Positions 22,700 through 30,246 of a DNA stretch of 30,246 nucleotides are shown piece by piece. The first letter of the stretch is position 1. The number at the start of each line of letters is the position of its first letter. The stretch is from JACCTH01 sp035250485. Its GTDB lineage: Bacteria; Actinomycetota; Acidimicrobiia; Spongiisociales; ZC4RG35. Below the pieces are notes generated by a model. That model did not search any database. It was not told the DNA's origin and worked only from the letters and a program-made list of their open reading frames with translations. Position numbers and translations under genes: made by a program. The DNA is taken from contig DATFFB010000081.1 in assembly GCA_035250485.1 (NCBI GenBank), positions 1 to 30,246 on the forward strand, in the 5' to 3' direction.

Positions 22700-22807
22700 C
22701 AAATTTGGCAGCTGGCGAACGCTTCTGAGCAAATCTGGTAGCTGGCGAACGAGGACCGGTCGTGGTTAGCCGAATTACGTCGAAAGCGGTCGTGAGTGGC
22801 CGAATTA
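22700..22807. repeat. Two pairs of 30-bp-spaced direct repeats in the divergent control region
   Basis: Pair A: two 22-bp copies at 22700-22721 and 22730-22751, differing at two positions and sharing AGCTGGCGAACG. Pair B: two 21-bp copies at 22757-22777 and 22787-22807, differing at three positions and sharing GCCGAATTA at the end. Both pairs have a period of exactly 30 bp and are separated by 5 bp. Pair B read in reverse loosely resembles pair A. Such doubled terminal repeats occur at the ends of IS21-family elements, so this may be an internally deleted element or MITE. A regulator-binding array for the ten-gene operon is the alternative. No transposase is present. Confidence 0.65.
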
Positions 22808-22825
22808 ATAGGATGACCGGCGGCT

Positions 22826-23509
22826 ATGCAGCTGGCGGTGTTGTCCTGGCTTTCCGAGCCACAGAATCGACTCTTCAATCGGCGACTGGCTCACGCCGCC
22901 AAGGAGATCGGGCTCGCGGCCACCGAGGCGACCGACCCGGAAGCGGCCGACCTCGCCTATCTATGCGGATTACCGGCCAGCCGGATGCTGAGCACGCACT
23001 TCCCTCTCCTCGCTCCGGTGCTCCCCGGAGATCGCTCCCAACACCAGCCCTGGTACTTCGTCGATGTTCTGTCCCGAAATGAGGAGAGAGGACTGGGGGC
23101 AGGACGGTGGGCTTACAACCAGACCTCTTCTTTTTCGGGTTGGATCGCCGTTCGACACGGCCTTCGCCTCCACCACATCGACCCGGATCAATTGCGCTGG
23201 GTTGAGACCGGATCGCATGCCAGCTCCCTGGCGGCCCTGAGAAATGGGACCGCCGACCTGGCAGGGATTGATTCGGTGATGCTCGACCTCGCTCCTCAGC
23301 TCGCCGAGGACCTGACCGTGATCGACTCATGGGGCCCGTGGCCGACCCCGCCCGTCATGGCGGCACGGTCCCTCGATCCGGGGTTGGTCTCCGAGCTGGC
23401 TTCAGCCTTCCTGGAAGCCGACGAGGCAATCACCTGGGTCGCTCTCGACCCCGGTCATCTCGAAGCGATTCAGGTCGTTGCAGGGTCGACCGCTACCTCG
23501 GGTGGCTGA
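22826..23509 (+). CDS. PhnD-like substrate-binding-fold protein without a signal peptide
   Basis: This 227-residue protein resembles phosphonate/phosphite-type periplasmic binding proteins (PhnD family). Diagnostic parts are YNQTSSFSGWIAVRHGL near residue 95, WVETGSHASSLAALRNGTAD and LAGIDSVMLDLA. The N-terminus (MQLAVLSWLSEPQNRLFNRR) starts straight into the fold and has no export signal or lipobox, so the protein appears cytoplasmic. Such signal-less versions may act as ligand sensors or enzymes. The ATG at 22826 lacks a strong ribosome site. It diverges from the ten-gene operon, with the repeat block between them, and its last 40 bp overlap the end of the convergent double ATPase gene. The ligand is unknown and need not be a phosphonate. 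Confidence 0.78.
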   Translation: MQLAVLSWLSEPQNRLFNRRLAHAAKEIGLAATEATDPEAADLAYLCGLPASRMLSTHFPLLAPVLPGDRSQHQPWYFVDVLSRNEERGLGAGRWAYNQTSSFSGWIAVRHGLRLHHIDPDQLRWVETGSHASSLAALRNGTADLAGIDSVMLDLAPQLAEDLTVIDSWGPWPTPPVMAARSLDPGLVSELASAFLEADEAITWVALDPGHLEAIQVVAGSTATSGG

Positions 23510-25515
23510 CCCTGGAGAAGGCGCAATTCCTCGATAGGGATGTGGCAGCGCTTGAACCAGCCCGGTTCAGCTTCCTCCAGCGGGGGTTCGACCGTCTCGC
23601 AGATCACCCCAATCTTGCGAGGACAACGGGTCTGGAAAACACAGCCGGAGGGAGGATTCGACGCCGCCGGGATCTCCCCTTCGAGACGAATGCGAGTGTC
23701 CTCCTCCAGATCCGGTGAGGCGGAGAGAAGGGCCTCGGTATAGGGATGGTGAGGGCCGGCGAAGACCCGGGTCGAGGAGCCAACCTCCATCAGCCTGCCC
23801 AGATACATCACCGCCACCCGATCGGCGATGTAGCGAACCACATTGAGGTCATGGGAGATGAACAGATAGGAGACGTTCTCTTCGGCCTGCAGCTCGGCGA
23901 GCAGGTTGATGATCGCCGCCTGGACGGAAACGTCGAGCGCCGAGGTCGGCTCATCGCAGATGACCAGGGCCGGGGTTCCGGCGAAGGCGCGGGCGATCGC
24001 TACCCGCTGCTTGAGCCCGCCCGATAGCTGCCGAGGTTTGGCCAGCAAATGTTGGCTGCCCATCCTCACCTCCCGCATCAGGTTCTTGGTTCGATCTTCG
24101 GTCTCCCTCCTCCCTTCCCGGCGGAGCAACCGGACGGCGCGGCCGATGATTCGTCGCACGGAATGGCGGCGATTGAGAGCGCTGTCCGGATTCTGGAAGA
24201 CCATCTGAATGGCCCCGATCTCACCCTGGGTGCGCTGTGCCACCTTGGCCGCCAACCCCTTGCCGCTGAGGGCGATGACGGTTCCGTCGTCGGGGGCATG
24301 AATCCCGAGCAACACTTTGGCCAGCGTCGACTTCCCCGAACCCGACTCTCCCACCAGGGCAACGGTCTCACCCACTCGAATCTCGAGGTCGATGTCGTGG
24401 AGGGCATAGACCGGAGCTCCGTCCTGGACAAAGGTCTTGGAGGCGTTGCTGATGGCGAGCAGCGTCTCCTCGCTGCGTTCGCGCCGGGGTGCCGCCTCCG
24501 GCACAGTCCTCGGCAGCTCCTGGGCCCGGTCCCAGAAATGGCAACGGCTGACCGAGTCACCCGGTACTGGGATCAGTTCGGGCTCGACCTCCCGGCAGAT
24601 GTCCTCGACATTGCCGCACCGCTCGGCGTAGATGCATCCCCTGATGTCGGCCCCGAGCGGGGGTAAGAACCCGGGGATGGTGTCAAGCGTGGTCTCGTCG
24701 CGTCGTCCCGTCTCAGGGCTGGGAAGACAGCGCAAGAGGCCAACGGTGTAAGGATGGGTCGGGTTGTTGAACGTTTCCTCGGTCGGTCCGACCGCCATCA
24801 ACCTTCCGGCGTACAAAACGGCCACGCGATCACACATCTTGCGAATCACCGCCAGGCTGTGGCTGATAAAGAGGACCGACGTTCCGATTTCATCGCGCAA
24901 ATCCCTAACCAGATCCAGCACCTCGGCTTCGACCGTCGCATCAAGACCGGTGGTGGGTTCGTCCAGAATGAGAAGTGCCGGTCGGGAAGCGATCGCCATG
25001 GCGATCACCACCCGCTGCAGCATGCCGCCCGAAAGTTGATGCGGGTAGCGCCTCATCACCCGGATCGGATCGGCGATCTGCACCTTGTCGAGCACCTGGC
25101 GAACCCGCCCCTCTCGCTCACGAGCCGGGACCCCCATCAGCTCGAACACATCTTCCACCTGGCGCCCGATCCGGATCGATGGGTTGAGCGCAGTACCCGG
25201 GTTCTGATAGACCATCGAGATCTTGTTGACCCGCAAGTCGCGTAATTCGCGCGGGCTCAGGTCGGTGACATCGCGACCGGCGAGACGGATCGATCCCTGA
25301 GTGACCCGGCCGTTACGGGGGAGGTAGTGCATGATTGCCATCGCCACCGTCGATTTGCCACAACCCGATTCACCCACCAAACCGAAGGACTCCCCCCGCT
25401 CCACTGTGAAGTTGATATCGCGCAAGGCGGATTTCCAGTCGGGACCGATCCGGTACTCGAGGGCAAGATCGCGTACCTCGAGCGCCGGGTGCCCGATGAC
25501 AGTCTGGGCGGTCAT
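23470..25515 (-). CDS. Fused double ATPase of a dipeptide/oligopeptide-type ABC importer (DppD-DppF fusion)
   Basis: The 681-residue protein carries two complete ABC domains and energises the two permeases encoded upstream. Domain 1: Walker A GESGCGKST, signature LSGGMLQR, Walker B LLILDEPT. Domain 2, from about residue 360: GESGSGKST, LSGGLKQR, LVICDEPT. Each is followed by an oligo_HPY tail (HPYTVGLLRCLPSP and HPYTEALLSASP) with cysteine groups (CIYAERCGNVEDIC; CVFQTRCPRKIGVIC), typical of Dpp/Opp ATPases. Separate DppD and DppF genes are the more common form; fused versions are also well known. The ATG overlaps the permease stop as ATGA. Its neighbours and the methyltransferase gene at the operon head suggest a methylated-amine substrate instead of peptides. 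Confidence 0.94.
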   Translation of the reverse strand: MTAQTVIGHPALEVRDLALEYRIGPDWKSALRDINFTVERGESFGLVGESGCGKSTVAMAIMHYLPRNGRVTQGSIRLAGRDVTDLSPRELRDLRVNKISMVYQNPGTALNPSIRIGRQVEDVFELMGVPAREREGRVRQVLDKVQIADPIRVMRRYPHQLSGGMLQRVVIAMAIASRPALLILDEPTTGLDATVEAEVLDLVRDLRDEIGTSVLFISHSLAVIRKMCDRVAVLYAGRLMAVGPTEETFNNPTHPYTVGLLRCLPSPETGRRDETTLDTIPGFLPPLGADIRGCIYAERCGNVEDICREVEPELIPVPGDSVSRCHFWDRAQELPRTVPEAAPRRERSEETLLAISNASKTFVQDGAPVYALHDIDLEIRVGETVALVGESGSGKSTLAKVLLGIHAPDDGTVIALSGKGLAAKVAQRTQGEIGAIQMVFQNPDSALNRRHSVRRIIGRAVRLLRREGRRETEDRTKNLMREVRMGSQHLLAKPRQLSGGLKQRVAIARAFAGTPALVICDEPTSALDVSVQAAIINLLAELQAEENVSYLFISHDLNVVRYIADRVAVMYLGRLMEVGSSTRVFAGPHHPYTEALLSASPDLEEDTRIRLEGEIPAASNPPSGCVFQTRCPRKIGVICETVEPPLEEAEPGWFKRCHIPIEELRLLQGQPPEVAVDPATT

Positions 25516-26393
25516 TCGAATGCCTGGCTGATCGAGTCAGCAACGAGGTTGACCGCCACCACCAGGGAAGCGATCGCCACGGCGGGGAACAGGACCGGCC
25601 ACCAGATCCCGCCCGTCAGGTATCCCCGGTGCTGAGCGATCATCAGGCCCCAGTCTGGAATCGAGGGTTCGATGCCGAAGCCGAGGAAAGACAGTGCCAA
25701 GACGGTAAATATGGCATACCCCAGTCGAACCGTGAACTCGACGATGATGACATTGGCCACGTTGGGCAGGATCTCCACAAAGAGCACGTAGAGCCCGTTG
25801 TCCCTCCGCAGTTGGGCGGCCGTGACGTAGTCCAGCTGACGTTCGGAGAGGACCGCGGCCCGCACGGTCTTGGCAATGATCGGGGTGAAAACGAGCCCAA
25901 TGACAACGATCACGCCGAGAGTGTTGGGACCGAGAGCAGTAAGAGCCAGCATCCCGGTGATCACCAGCGGGATCGAGAGAAAGGCATCGAGAATACGGCT
26001 GAGGATCTCGTCGAGAATGCCCCCGGCGTAGCCGACCACCAGACCCAGGGCGGTGCCGAATATCGTCCCCAGCACCGTGGCTGCCAGGGCCACCGTCAGC
26101 ACCTGGCGCGCCCCTGCCAGGACCCGGGAAAGCACGTCCCGCCCTAACTCGTCGGTCCCCAAAGGATGCTCGCCCGACGGGGCCTCGAGCCGGTTGAGCA
26201 CATCCGCCGGAGTCCCCAACGGATCGAAGGGAGTCACGAAGTCACCGAAGATCGCGAAGACGACCCAGATGACGACGATGGTGGCACCCACCCAGAAGGT
26301 GGCCGATCGGCGCAGAACTTGCCAGCGTTGGGACCGGGTGGCCTGAGGAATCGTCAACCGGAACCCGCCAGCCGGATGCGAGGGTTGAGCCAC
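25512..26393 (-). CDS. ABC importer permease, DppC/OppC-like
   Basis: The 293-residue protein has six or so membrane segments and the BPD_transp_1 domain. It shows the family's N-terminal loop (EHPLGTDELGRDVLSRVLAG) and the EAA-type loop that contacts the ATPase (YVTAAQLRRDNGLYVLFVEI then LPNVANVI). The first helix is WVGATIVVIWVVFAIFGDFV. GTG at 26393 overlaps the upstream permease gene by 40 bp; TTG at 26357 would overlap only as TTGA and may be the true start, costing 12 residues. It forms a heterodimeric channel with the DppB-like partner. Confidence 0.9.
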   Translation of the reverse strand: MAQPSHPAGGFRLTIPQATRSQRWQVLRRSATFWVGATIVVIWVVFAIFGDFVTPFDPLGTPADVLNRLEAPSGEHPLGTDELGRDVLSRVLAGARQVLTVALAATVLGTIFGTALGLVVGYAGGILDEILSRILDAFLSIPLVITGMLALTALGPNTLGVIVVIGLVFTPIIAKTVRAAVLSERQLDYVTAAQLRRDNGLYVLFVEILPNVANVIIVEFTVRLGYAIFTVLALSFLGFGIEPSIPDWGLMIAQHRGYLTGGIWWPVLFPAVAIASLVVAVNLVADSISQAFE

Positions 26394-27310
26394 GAATAGG
26401 CCAGGTCGGCCAGGAGCATCGAAGCCTGGAACATTGCTCCGACCACCAGCACCCCTCCGGCCAATAGCGGGAAGTCAGCGTTCTGGGCGGCGCTGTAGAG
26501 CAGCTGACCGATCCCCTGGTAGGAGAAGAGGACCTCGACCACCACCAGACCGCCGATCAGATAGCCCATTTGGGAGGCCACCACGGCAATGGTGGGAAGC
26601 AAGGCATTGCGCAGCACTTCCCGGCGGATGACCACCTGCCGGGGGAGGCCTTTCAGGATGGCGGTGCGGGTGTAGTCGGCTTCCATGGCCTCGATGACCC
26701 CGGCACGGGTGATGCGGGCGATGTATCCGAACAACACCAGGGTCAAGCAGATCGCGGGCAAGAGCAGATGGCGCATTTGGGTGAAGAAACTCGAGCCCCT
26801 CGGCGCCGAGGCGGTCCCCGGCAGCCATCCGAGGGTCACCGCAAAGACCAGGATCAGAACGATTCCGGAGACGAATTCCGGGATGACTGTGGCCGAGAGG
26901 CCGCCGACGGTGATCAGCCGATCGATGAGGCGGCCGCGCCGCAGGGCGGCGAGGATGCCGCCCCAAATCGAGAGGGGGACCACGATCACAAAAGCCAGCA
27001 CGGCCAGCTTGGCCGAGTTGATCAGAGCCCTCCCAACCAGCTCGGTTACCGGTCGAGCAAATGTGATCGAATCTCCGAGGTCACCGGTAAGCGCGCCCCC
27101 GATCCAATCGGTGTACTGGACCAACGGAGGTCGGTCGGTTCCCAATCGAGCATTCAGGGCGTCGACCGACTCCTGGGTGGCAAATGGACCCAGCACCCGC
27201 CGTCCCACGTCTCCGGGAAGAAGCTGGGTCCCGATGAACACCAAGACACTCAGCAAGGCGAGGGTGATGAGCGCAAGACCGAATCGGCGCAGGACGAACC
27301 TACCCATCAT
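26354..27310 (-). CDS. ABC importer permease, DppB/OppB-like
   Basis: The 318-residue membrane protein is the partner permease. It opens with FVLRRFGLALITLALLSVLV then FIGTQLLPGD, contains LGTDRPPLVQYTDWIGGALT and GDLGDSITFARPV, and has the ATPase-contact loop DYTRTAILKGLPRQVVIRRE followed by LRNALLPTIAVVASQMG, all classic for DppB. ATGATG at 27310/27307 offers two starts; AGGAGG lies about 11 bases upstream of the first. Sixty bp separate it from the binding-protein gene before it, with a GCCGATCGGC palindrome (27313-27322) in the gap. Confidence 0.92.
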   Translation of the reverse strand: MMGRFVLRRFGLALITLALLSVLVFIGTQLLPGDVGRRVLGPFATQESVDALNARLGTDRPPLVQYTDWIGGALTGDLGDSITFARPVTELVGRALINSAKLAVLAFVIVVPLSIWGGILAALRRGRLIDRLITVGGLSATVIPEFVSGIVLILVFAVTLGWLPGTASAPRGSSFFTQMRHLLLPAICLTLVLFGYIARITRAGVIEAMEADYTRTAILKGLPRQVVIRREVLRNALLPTIAVVASQMGYLIGGLVVVEVLFSYQGIGQLLYSAAQNADFPLLAGGVLVVGAMFQASMLLADLAYSWLNPRIRLAGSG

Positions 27311-27371
27311 GCGCCGATCGGCCTCCTAAACGAACCCAGGGTTGGAGTCGATCCGGATCTCTCCTGGCGGG

Positions 27372-29111
27372 TTAGGCGAAGGTCGCGTTGATCAAATCGA
27401 CGTGGCCCATCCCGGTGACTGCGATTCCCGAGAAGTTCGGTTGCGTAATGGTGATGTGGTCGACGTAGTAGGGGACGATGAACGGCACCTCGTCGTTGAG
27501 CAGCGTCTGGATCTCTCCCGCCAGCTGACGCTGGGTGTCGAGATCTGGAGCGCTGGCGAACTGGGCATAGAGGTCGTCGTAAGCCTCATTCACCCAGTGG
27601 GAGGCGTTCCAGGTTCCGTCGCTCAGGAGCGGCGCCGCCATATAGACATTGGGAACCCCACGGTGGCCATAGTTGACGATTCCCATCGAACCGGCCGCAG
27701 CCAGCCAGTAATCGTTGTAGTAGGTCCCGGAGTCGTATACCCCAACCTGGAGGTCAATGCCCACCTGAGAGGCCGACGCCTGGATCAGCTGGGCGAGATC
27801 CTCGACCTCGGCGAACTGCAAGGTGTCGAGCGGAGCCGAAAAACTACCGACTCCAGCGGCATCCAGCAGACCCTGAGCCGCCGTCAAGTCCTCGTCTCTT
27901 TGGGCAGGGGTGTCTGGGCTGTACATCGGGAAAAGCGACCAGATCGGATGGTCATTGCCCACGGTTCCGTAGCCCGCCAGGAGCCCATCGATCAAGACCT
28001 GACGATTCAGCGTCAGTGCCACCGCCTGGCGAACCCGCTTGTCATTGAACGGCGGCGCCGAAGTGTCGAAGTACACCTGCCGATGCTGGGCGGTGGAGAT
28101 GCTGGCGACGGTCGCATCGGGGCTTTCTAAGAGGGCTTGCCCGCCGGAGGAAGAGATGTGGGGGATGGTGTCCACCCGTCCCTCTTGAAATGCGCTGACC
28201 GCCACTGCCTCGTCGTCGTACCAGAGCACCTCGAGACGTTCCGGCTGGGCGCTGTTATCGCCCCAATAGTTCTGGTTCTTGACAAACGAGGCCGAAACAC
28301 CTTGCTCCAGGTTTTCAATTTGCCAGATACCGGTGCCGGGGAACTCGGCTTCGTAGCTTCCCTCCGCATAGCCGTCCCAGAACGATGCAGGGACAATGAT
28401 TGCGTTGTAGTTGTCCGAGCTGACGAAGAACGGAAAGCTCCCGTTGGGCCGGGCGAGCGTGAATTCGACCGTGGCGTCGTCGAGGGCGACGATGTTGGCA
28501 GGGTCGACTCCAAAGGTCTCGTAGGCCGAAGCGGCGTTGCCTTCGGCGATGTTGTTGAACACTGCGACGACGTCCGCCGCCACCATCGGCGAACCGTCGT
28601 GATAGGTGACACCCTGGCGAAGGTGGAATGTCCACACGTCGAGCGCGTCATTTGGCTCCCAGCTCTCAGCCAAGACCGGGATCAAGTTGAGCTCGGCGTC
28701 GGAAAAGGTCAGATACTGACCAGTCTGTCCGAGGATCGCCAGCCGCCCCTCGTCGTTGGTCAACACCGGATCGATTGCCCCCGCCGGCGTGATCATGGCT
28801 GCACGAATGGTGCCCGCGGCGGCCGCACCAGTGGTTCCCGTGGCACCCGTTGTGCCCGTAGCGCCTGTGGTTCCCGGCCCGCCGGCGGTTGTCACCGCAC
28901 CGCCCAGGGTGGTGGTGACGTCGTCGGTAGCGCAGGCCGTGGCGACAAAGCCGAGAACGGAAAACGACATCCCGACAATCGTCCCCCGCCGGATGAAGTC
29001 CCGGCGGGTGATCTTGCCGGCCGCATATTCGTCGATGATGTGGTTCTCGATCGGACTCGCTTTGCGCCGGATAGCGTCCAGTCGCTCCCGAACGAAGGGG
29101 CTTTTCTTCAT
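27372..29111 (-). CDS. Extracellular solute-binding protein family 5 with Tat-type signal
   Basis: This 579-residue binding protein belongs to the DppA/OppA (SBP_bac_5) family and should capture the substrate for the adjacent importer. The head has a cytoplasmic-looking 30 residues, then a twin-arginine signal (ITRRDFIRRG, RR at 36-37), a hydrophobic stretch and a lipobox-like VATAC with Cys at 60, suggesting folded export and lipidation. A Thr/Gly linker (residues 65-100) precedes the fold, which begins TIRAAMITPAGAIDPVLTND and includes LAESWEPNDALDVWTFHLRQ then GVTYHDGSPM, the family signature. ATG at 29111 follows GAGGAG; the frame is open to 29180. Relatives bind peptides, nickel or other compounds, so the ligand is inferred only from the neighbouring methyltransferase. 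Confidence 0.9.
   Translation of the reverse strand: MKKSPFVRERLDAIRRKASPIENHIIDEYAAGKITRRDFIRRGTIVGMSFSVLGFVATACATDDVTTTLGGAVTTAGGPGTTGATGTTGATGTTGAAAAGTIRAAMITPAGAIDPVLTNDEGRLAILGQTGQYLTFSDAELNLIPVLAESWEPNDALDVWTFHLRQGVTYHDGSPMVAADVVAVFNNIAEGNAASAYETFGVDPANIVALDDATVEFTLARPNGSFPFFVSSDNYNAIIVPASFWDGYAEGSYEAEFPGTGIWQIENLEQGVSASFVKNQNYWGDNSAQPERLEVLWYDDEAVAVSAFQEGRVDTIPHISSSGGQALLESPDATVASISTAQHRQVYFDTSAPPFNDKRVRQAVALTLNRQVLIDGLLAGYGTVGNDHPIWSLFPMYSPDTPAQRDEDLTAAQGLLDAAGVGSFSAPLDTLQFAEVEDLAQLIQASASQVGIDLQVGVYDSGTYYNDYWLAAAGSMGIVNYGHRGVPNVYMAAPLLSDGTWNASHWVNEAYDDLYAQFASAPDLDTQRQLAGEIQTLLNDEVPFIVPYYVDHITITQPNFSGIAVTGMGHVDLINATFA
28824..28871 (-). repeat. Short in-frame repeat encoding a Thr/Gly/Ala linker
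   Basis: Codons 81-96 of the binding protein encode TTGATGTTGATGTTGA, two and a half copies of a six-residue (18-bp) unit. The DNA copies are diverged at third positions, so this is not a fresh slippage product. It forms a flexible tether between the lipid anchor and the binding domain. Confidence 0.7.
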
Positions 29112-29201
29112 CCTGTTCTCCTCATTCCGGCGGACCTGTTCACCTTGACCGATCCGCAACTTTCCCACGATACCGATCAACGGCCGCGTCAGGGCTGAAA
29201 A

Positions 29202-30246
29202 CTAGGACTCGGGAGGCGCGCCCCCTTCGGCGGTCCGCCGACGGACGTATTCGTCCAACTCTTCTTTGATGCCATCATCGAGCGCAGGGGGCTCGAAGTC
29301 GGCAAGGACCTGTTTCCAAACGGCATTGGCTCGTTCGGCGGCGGTCAGCGAACCGCCTTCCTCCCACTGCCCGAAGTTGGCTCTGCTGAAGACCACCGGC
29401 TCGTAGAAGGCTTTCTCATATCGCTCCAACGTGTGGTCAATTCCGAAGAAGTGACCCCCGGGCTGAACGGCATGGATGGCTTCGAGCCCCATCTCGGCCG
29501 CGGAGGAATCGAGGGGCAGGAACAACTCCGCAAACATCTGTGCCATCTCGACATCGAGGATGAACTTCTCATAGGACGCCGACAACCCCGACTCGAGCCA
29601 GCCGGCCGTGTGCAGGATGAAGTTCGCTCCCCCCAAGGCGGCTCCCATCATGTTCATCATCGATTCGTAACCTGCCTGGGCATCCGGAATGTTCGACGTG
29701 CAAACCGCCGATGACCGCCAGGGCAGCCCGATATGGCGCGCGAGCTGGCCACTGGCAAACGCCGCCTTGGCAGCCTCGGGAGTACCAAAAGCCGGAGCCC
29801 CAGATCGCATGTCGACGTTGGAAGTGAATGCTCCATAGACCACCGGGGCTCCGGCACGGCTTATCTGTGACAGAGTGATGCCGGCCAAAGCCTCTGCGTG
29901 CTGCAGGACCAGCGCCCCGGAGAGGGTTACCGGTGCCATTGCCCCTGAGAGGGTGAAAGGCGTCACGACCGCGGGCTGATTCATCTCGGCAAACTGGATC
30001 AGGCCGAGGGCCATGGGGATATCTAGTTGGCGAGGTGAGTTGGTGTTGATCACCGTGTAGCAGTAGTGGTGGGCAGCGAATTCGTCCTCAGTTAGTCCCA
30101 AACCGATCCGCAACATCTCCAGACAGTCAGTCACCTGCCCGATTCCCCGGGAATAGATGAAGGGCGCCTTGTCCGAAAGCGCCAGGTATGCCCTCGTCGT
30201 TTCGAGATGGCGCAAGTTGACCGGAACGTCCTGCGGCTCCACCTGT
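29202..30246 (-). CDS. MttB/MtgB-family trimethylamine/betaine methyltransferase, lacking a pyrrolysine codon (5' end outside the window)
   Basis: About 347 C-terminal codons of a protein that is usually near 480-530 residues are visible; the frame runs off the right edge, so the GTG at 30242 is internal. Family signs are SDKAPFIYSRGIGQVTDCLE, YCYTVINTNSPRQLDIPM, VVTPFTLSGAMAPVTLSGAL, VVYGAFTSNVDMRSGAPAFG and DAQAGYESMMNMMGAALGGA. MttB proteins move a methyl group from a methylamine or betaine to a corrinoid protein. Archaeal MttB uses an in-frame amber codon for pyrrolysine; no stop interrupts this frame, so it is the non-pyrrolysine type, of which glycine betaine methyltransferase MtgB is the known example. 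No corrinoid protein gene is visible within the window. An importer operon follows after 90 bp. Confidence 0.87.
   Translation of the reverse strand, partial: QVEPQDVPVNLRHLETTRAYLALSDKAPFIYSRGIGQVTDCLEMLRIGLGLTEDEFAAHHYCYTVINTNSPRQLDIPMALGLIQFAEMNQPAVVTPFTLSGAMAPVTLSGALVLQHAEALAGITLSQISRAGAPVVYGAFTSNVDMRSGAPAFGTPEAAKAAFASGQLARHIGLPWRSSAVCTSNIPDAQAGYESMMNMMGAALGGANFILHTAGWLESGLSASYEKFILDVEMAQMFAELFLPLDSSAAEMGLEAIHAVQPGGHFFGIDHTLERYEKAFYEPVVFSRANFGQWEEGGSLTAAERANAVWKQVLADFEPPALDDGIKEELDEYVRRRTAEGGAPPES

Noticed and set aside
22700..22807. Possible short CRISPR array
   Set aside because: There are only two copies of each of two different units, with gaps of about 8 bp between copies, and no cas gene nearby.
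29202..30246. Pyrrolysine-containing MttB
   Set aside because: No in-frame TAG interrupts the visible frame, which covers the C-terminal two thirds where the pyrrolysine codon lies in archaeal MttB.

Overview
The window is GC-rich, densely coded bacterial DNA with no rRNA, tRNA, CRISPR array or intact insertion sequence that I can see. Lipoproteins with long Thr/Gly/Ala linkers after the lipobox, frequent GTG and TTG starts and overall codon use suggest an actinobacterium, possibly of the Acidimicrobiia. That placement is inference and no marker gene is present to confirm it.

The dominant theme is uptake and stepwise demethylation of methylated amines such as glycine betaine, dimethylglycine, sarcosine and perhaps other betaines. 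At the left edge lie the 5' part of a ProV/OpuAA-type ATPase gene (1-375, minus) and a divergent OpuAC/ProX-type lipoprotein gene (400-1404). After a terminator and a -10-like box comes a convincing SAM-II riboswitch (about 1511-1569), followed by a betaine--homocysteine-type S-methyltransferase gene (1648-2643). A xylulokinase gene (2640-4067, minus) converges on it with overlapping stop codons.

A plus-strand run at 4161-8403 is likely one operon of general-metabolism genes: polyphosphate kinase 2, a hemolysin III-family membrane protein, an alpha/beta hydrolase, a peptidase S51-like protein with a CysRS-like tail, and a nitronate monooxygenase-like flavoenzyme. Facing it is a minus-strand unit at 8404-12180: an ABC-2 exporter (ATPase and permease) and a FOXRED1/DAO-type FAD oxidoreductase. 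Diverging from this is an AI-2E-family transporter gene (12190-13329).

The centrepiece is a ten-gene minus-strand array at 13376-22636 with gaps of at most about 32 bp and many 1-8 bp overlaps. In transcription order it encodes an unrecognised protein, a VOC protein, a cytochrome P450, an OsmF/ProX-type binding lipoprotein, an enolase-superfamily enzyme, a formaldehyde-dehydrogenase-like zinc ADH, and heterotetrameric sarcosine oxidase in the order A-G-B-D. The combination reads as a pathway that binds a betaine-like compound, removes N-methyl groups, and handles the one-carbon product through tetrahydrofolate or the ADH. SoxA is compact and carries two cysteine-rich Fe-S motifs. The upstream intergenic region holds two pairs of 30-bp-spaced repeats, either an IS/MITE relic or an operator array. 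A signal-less PhnD-like protein gene diverges from it.

The right end (23470-30246, minus) holds an MttB/MtgB-like trimethylamine/betaine methyltransferase gene cut by the window edge, followed by a Dpp/Opp-type importer: a Tat-type binding protein, two permeases and a fused double ATPase. The transporter is presumably for the substrate of the methyltransferase.

The strongest leads are the SAM-II riboswitch outside its usual host group, the compact Fe-S-rich SoxA in a P450/enolase/Sox operon, the paired repeats in that operon's control region, and the S51-CysRS-tail fusion.
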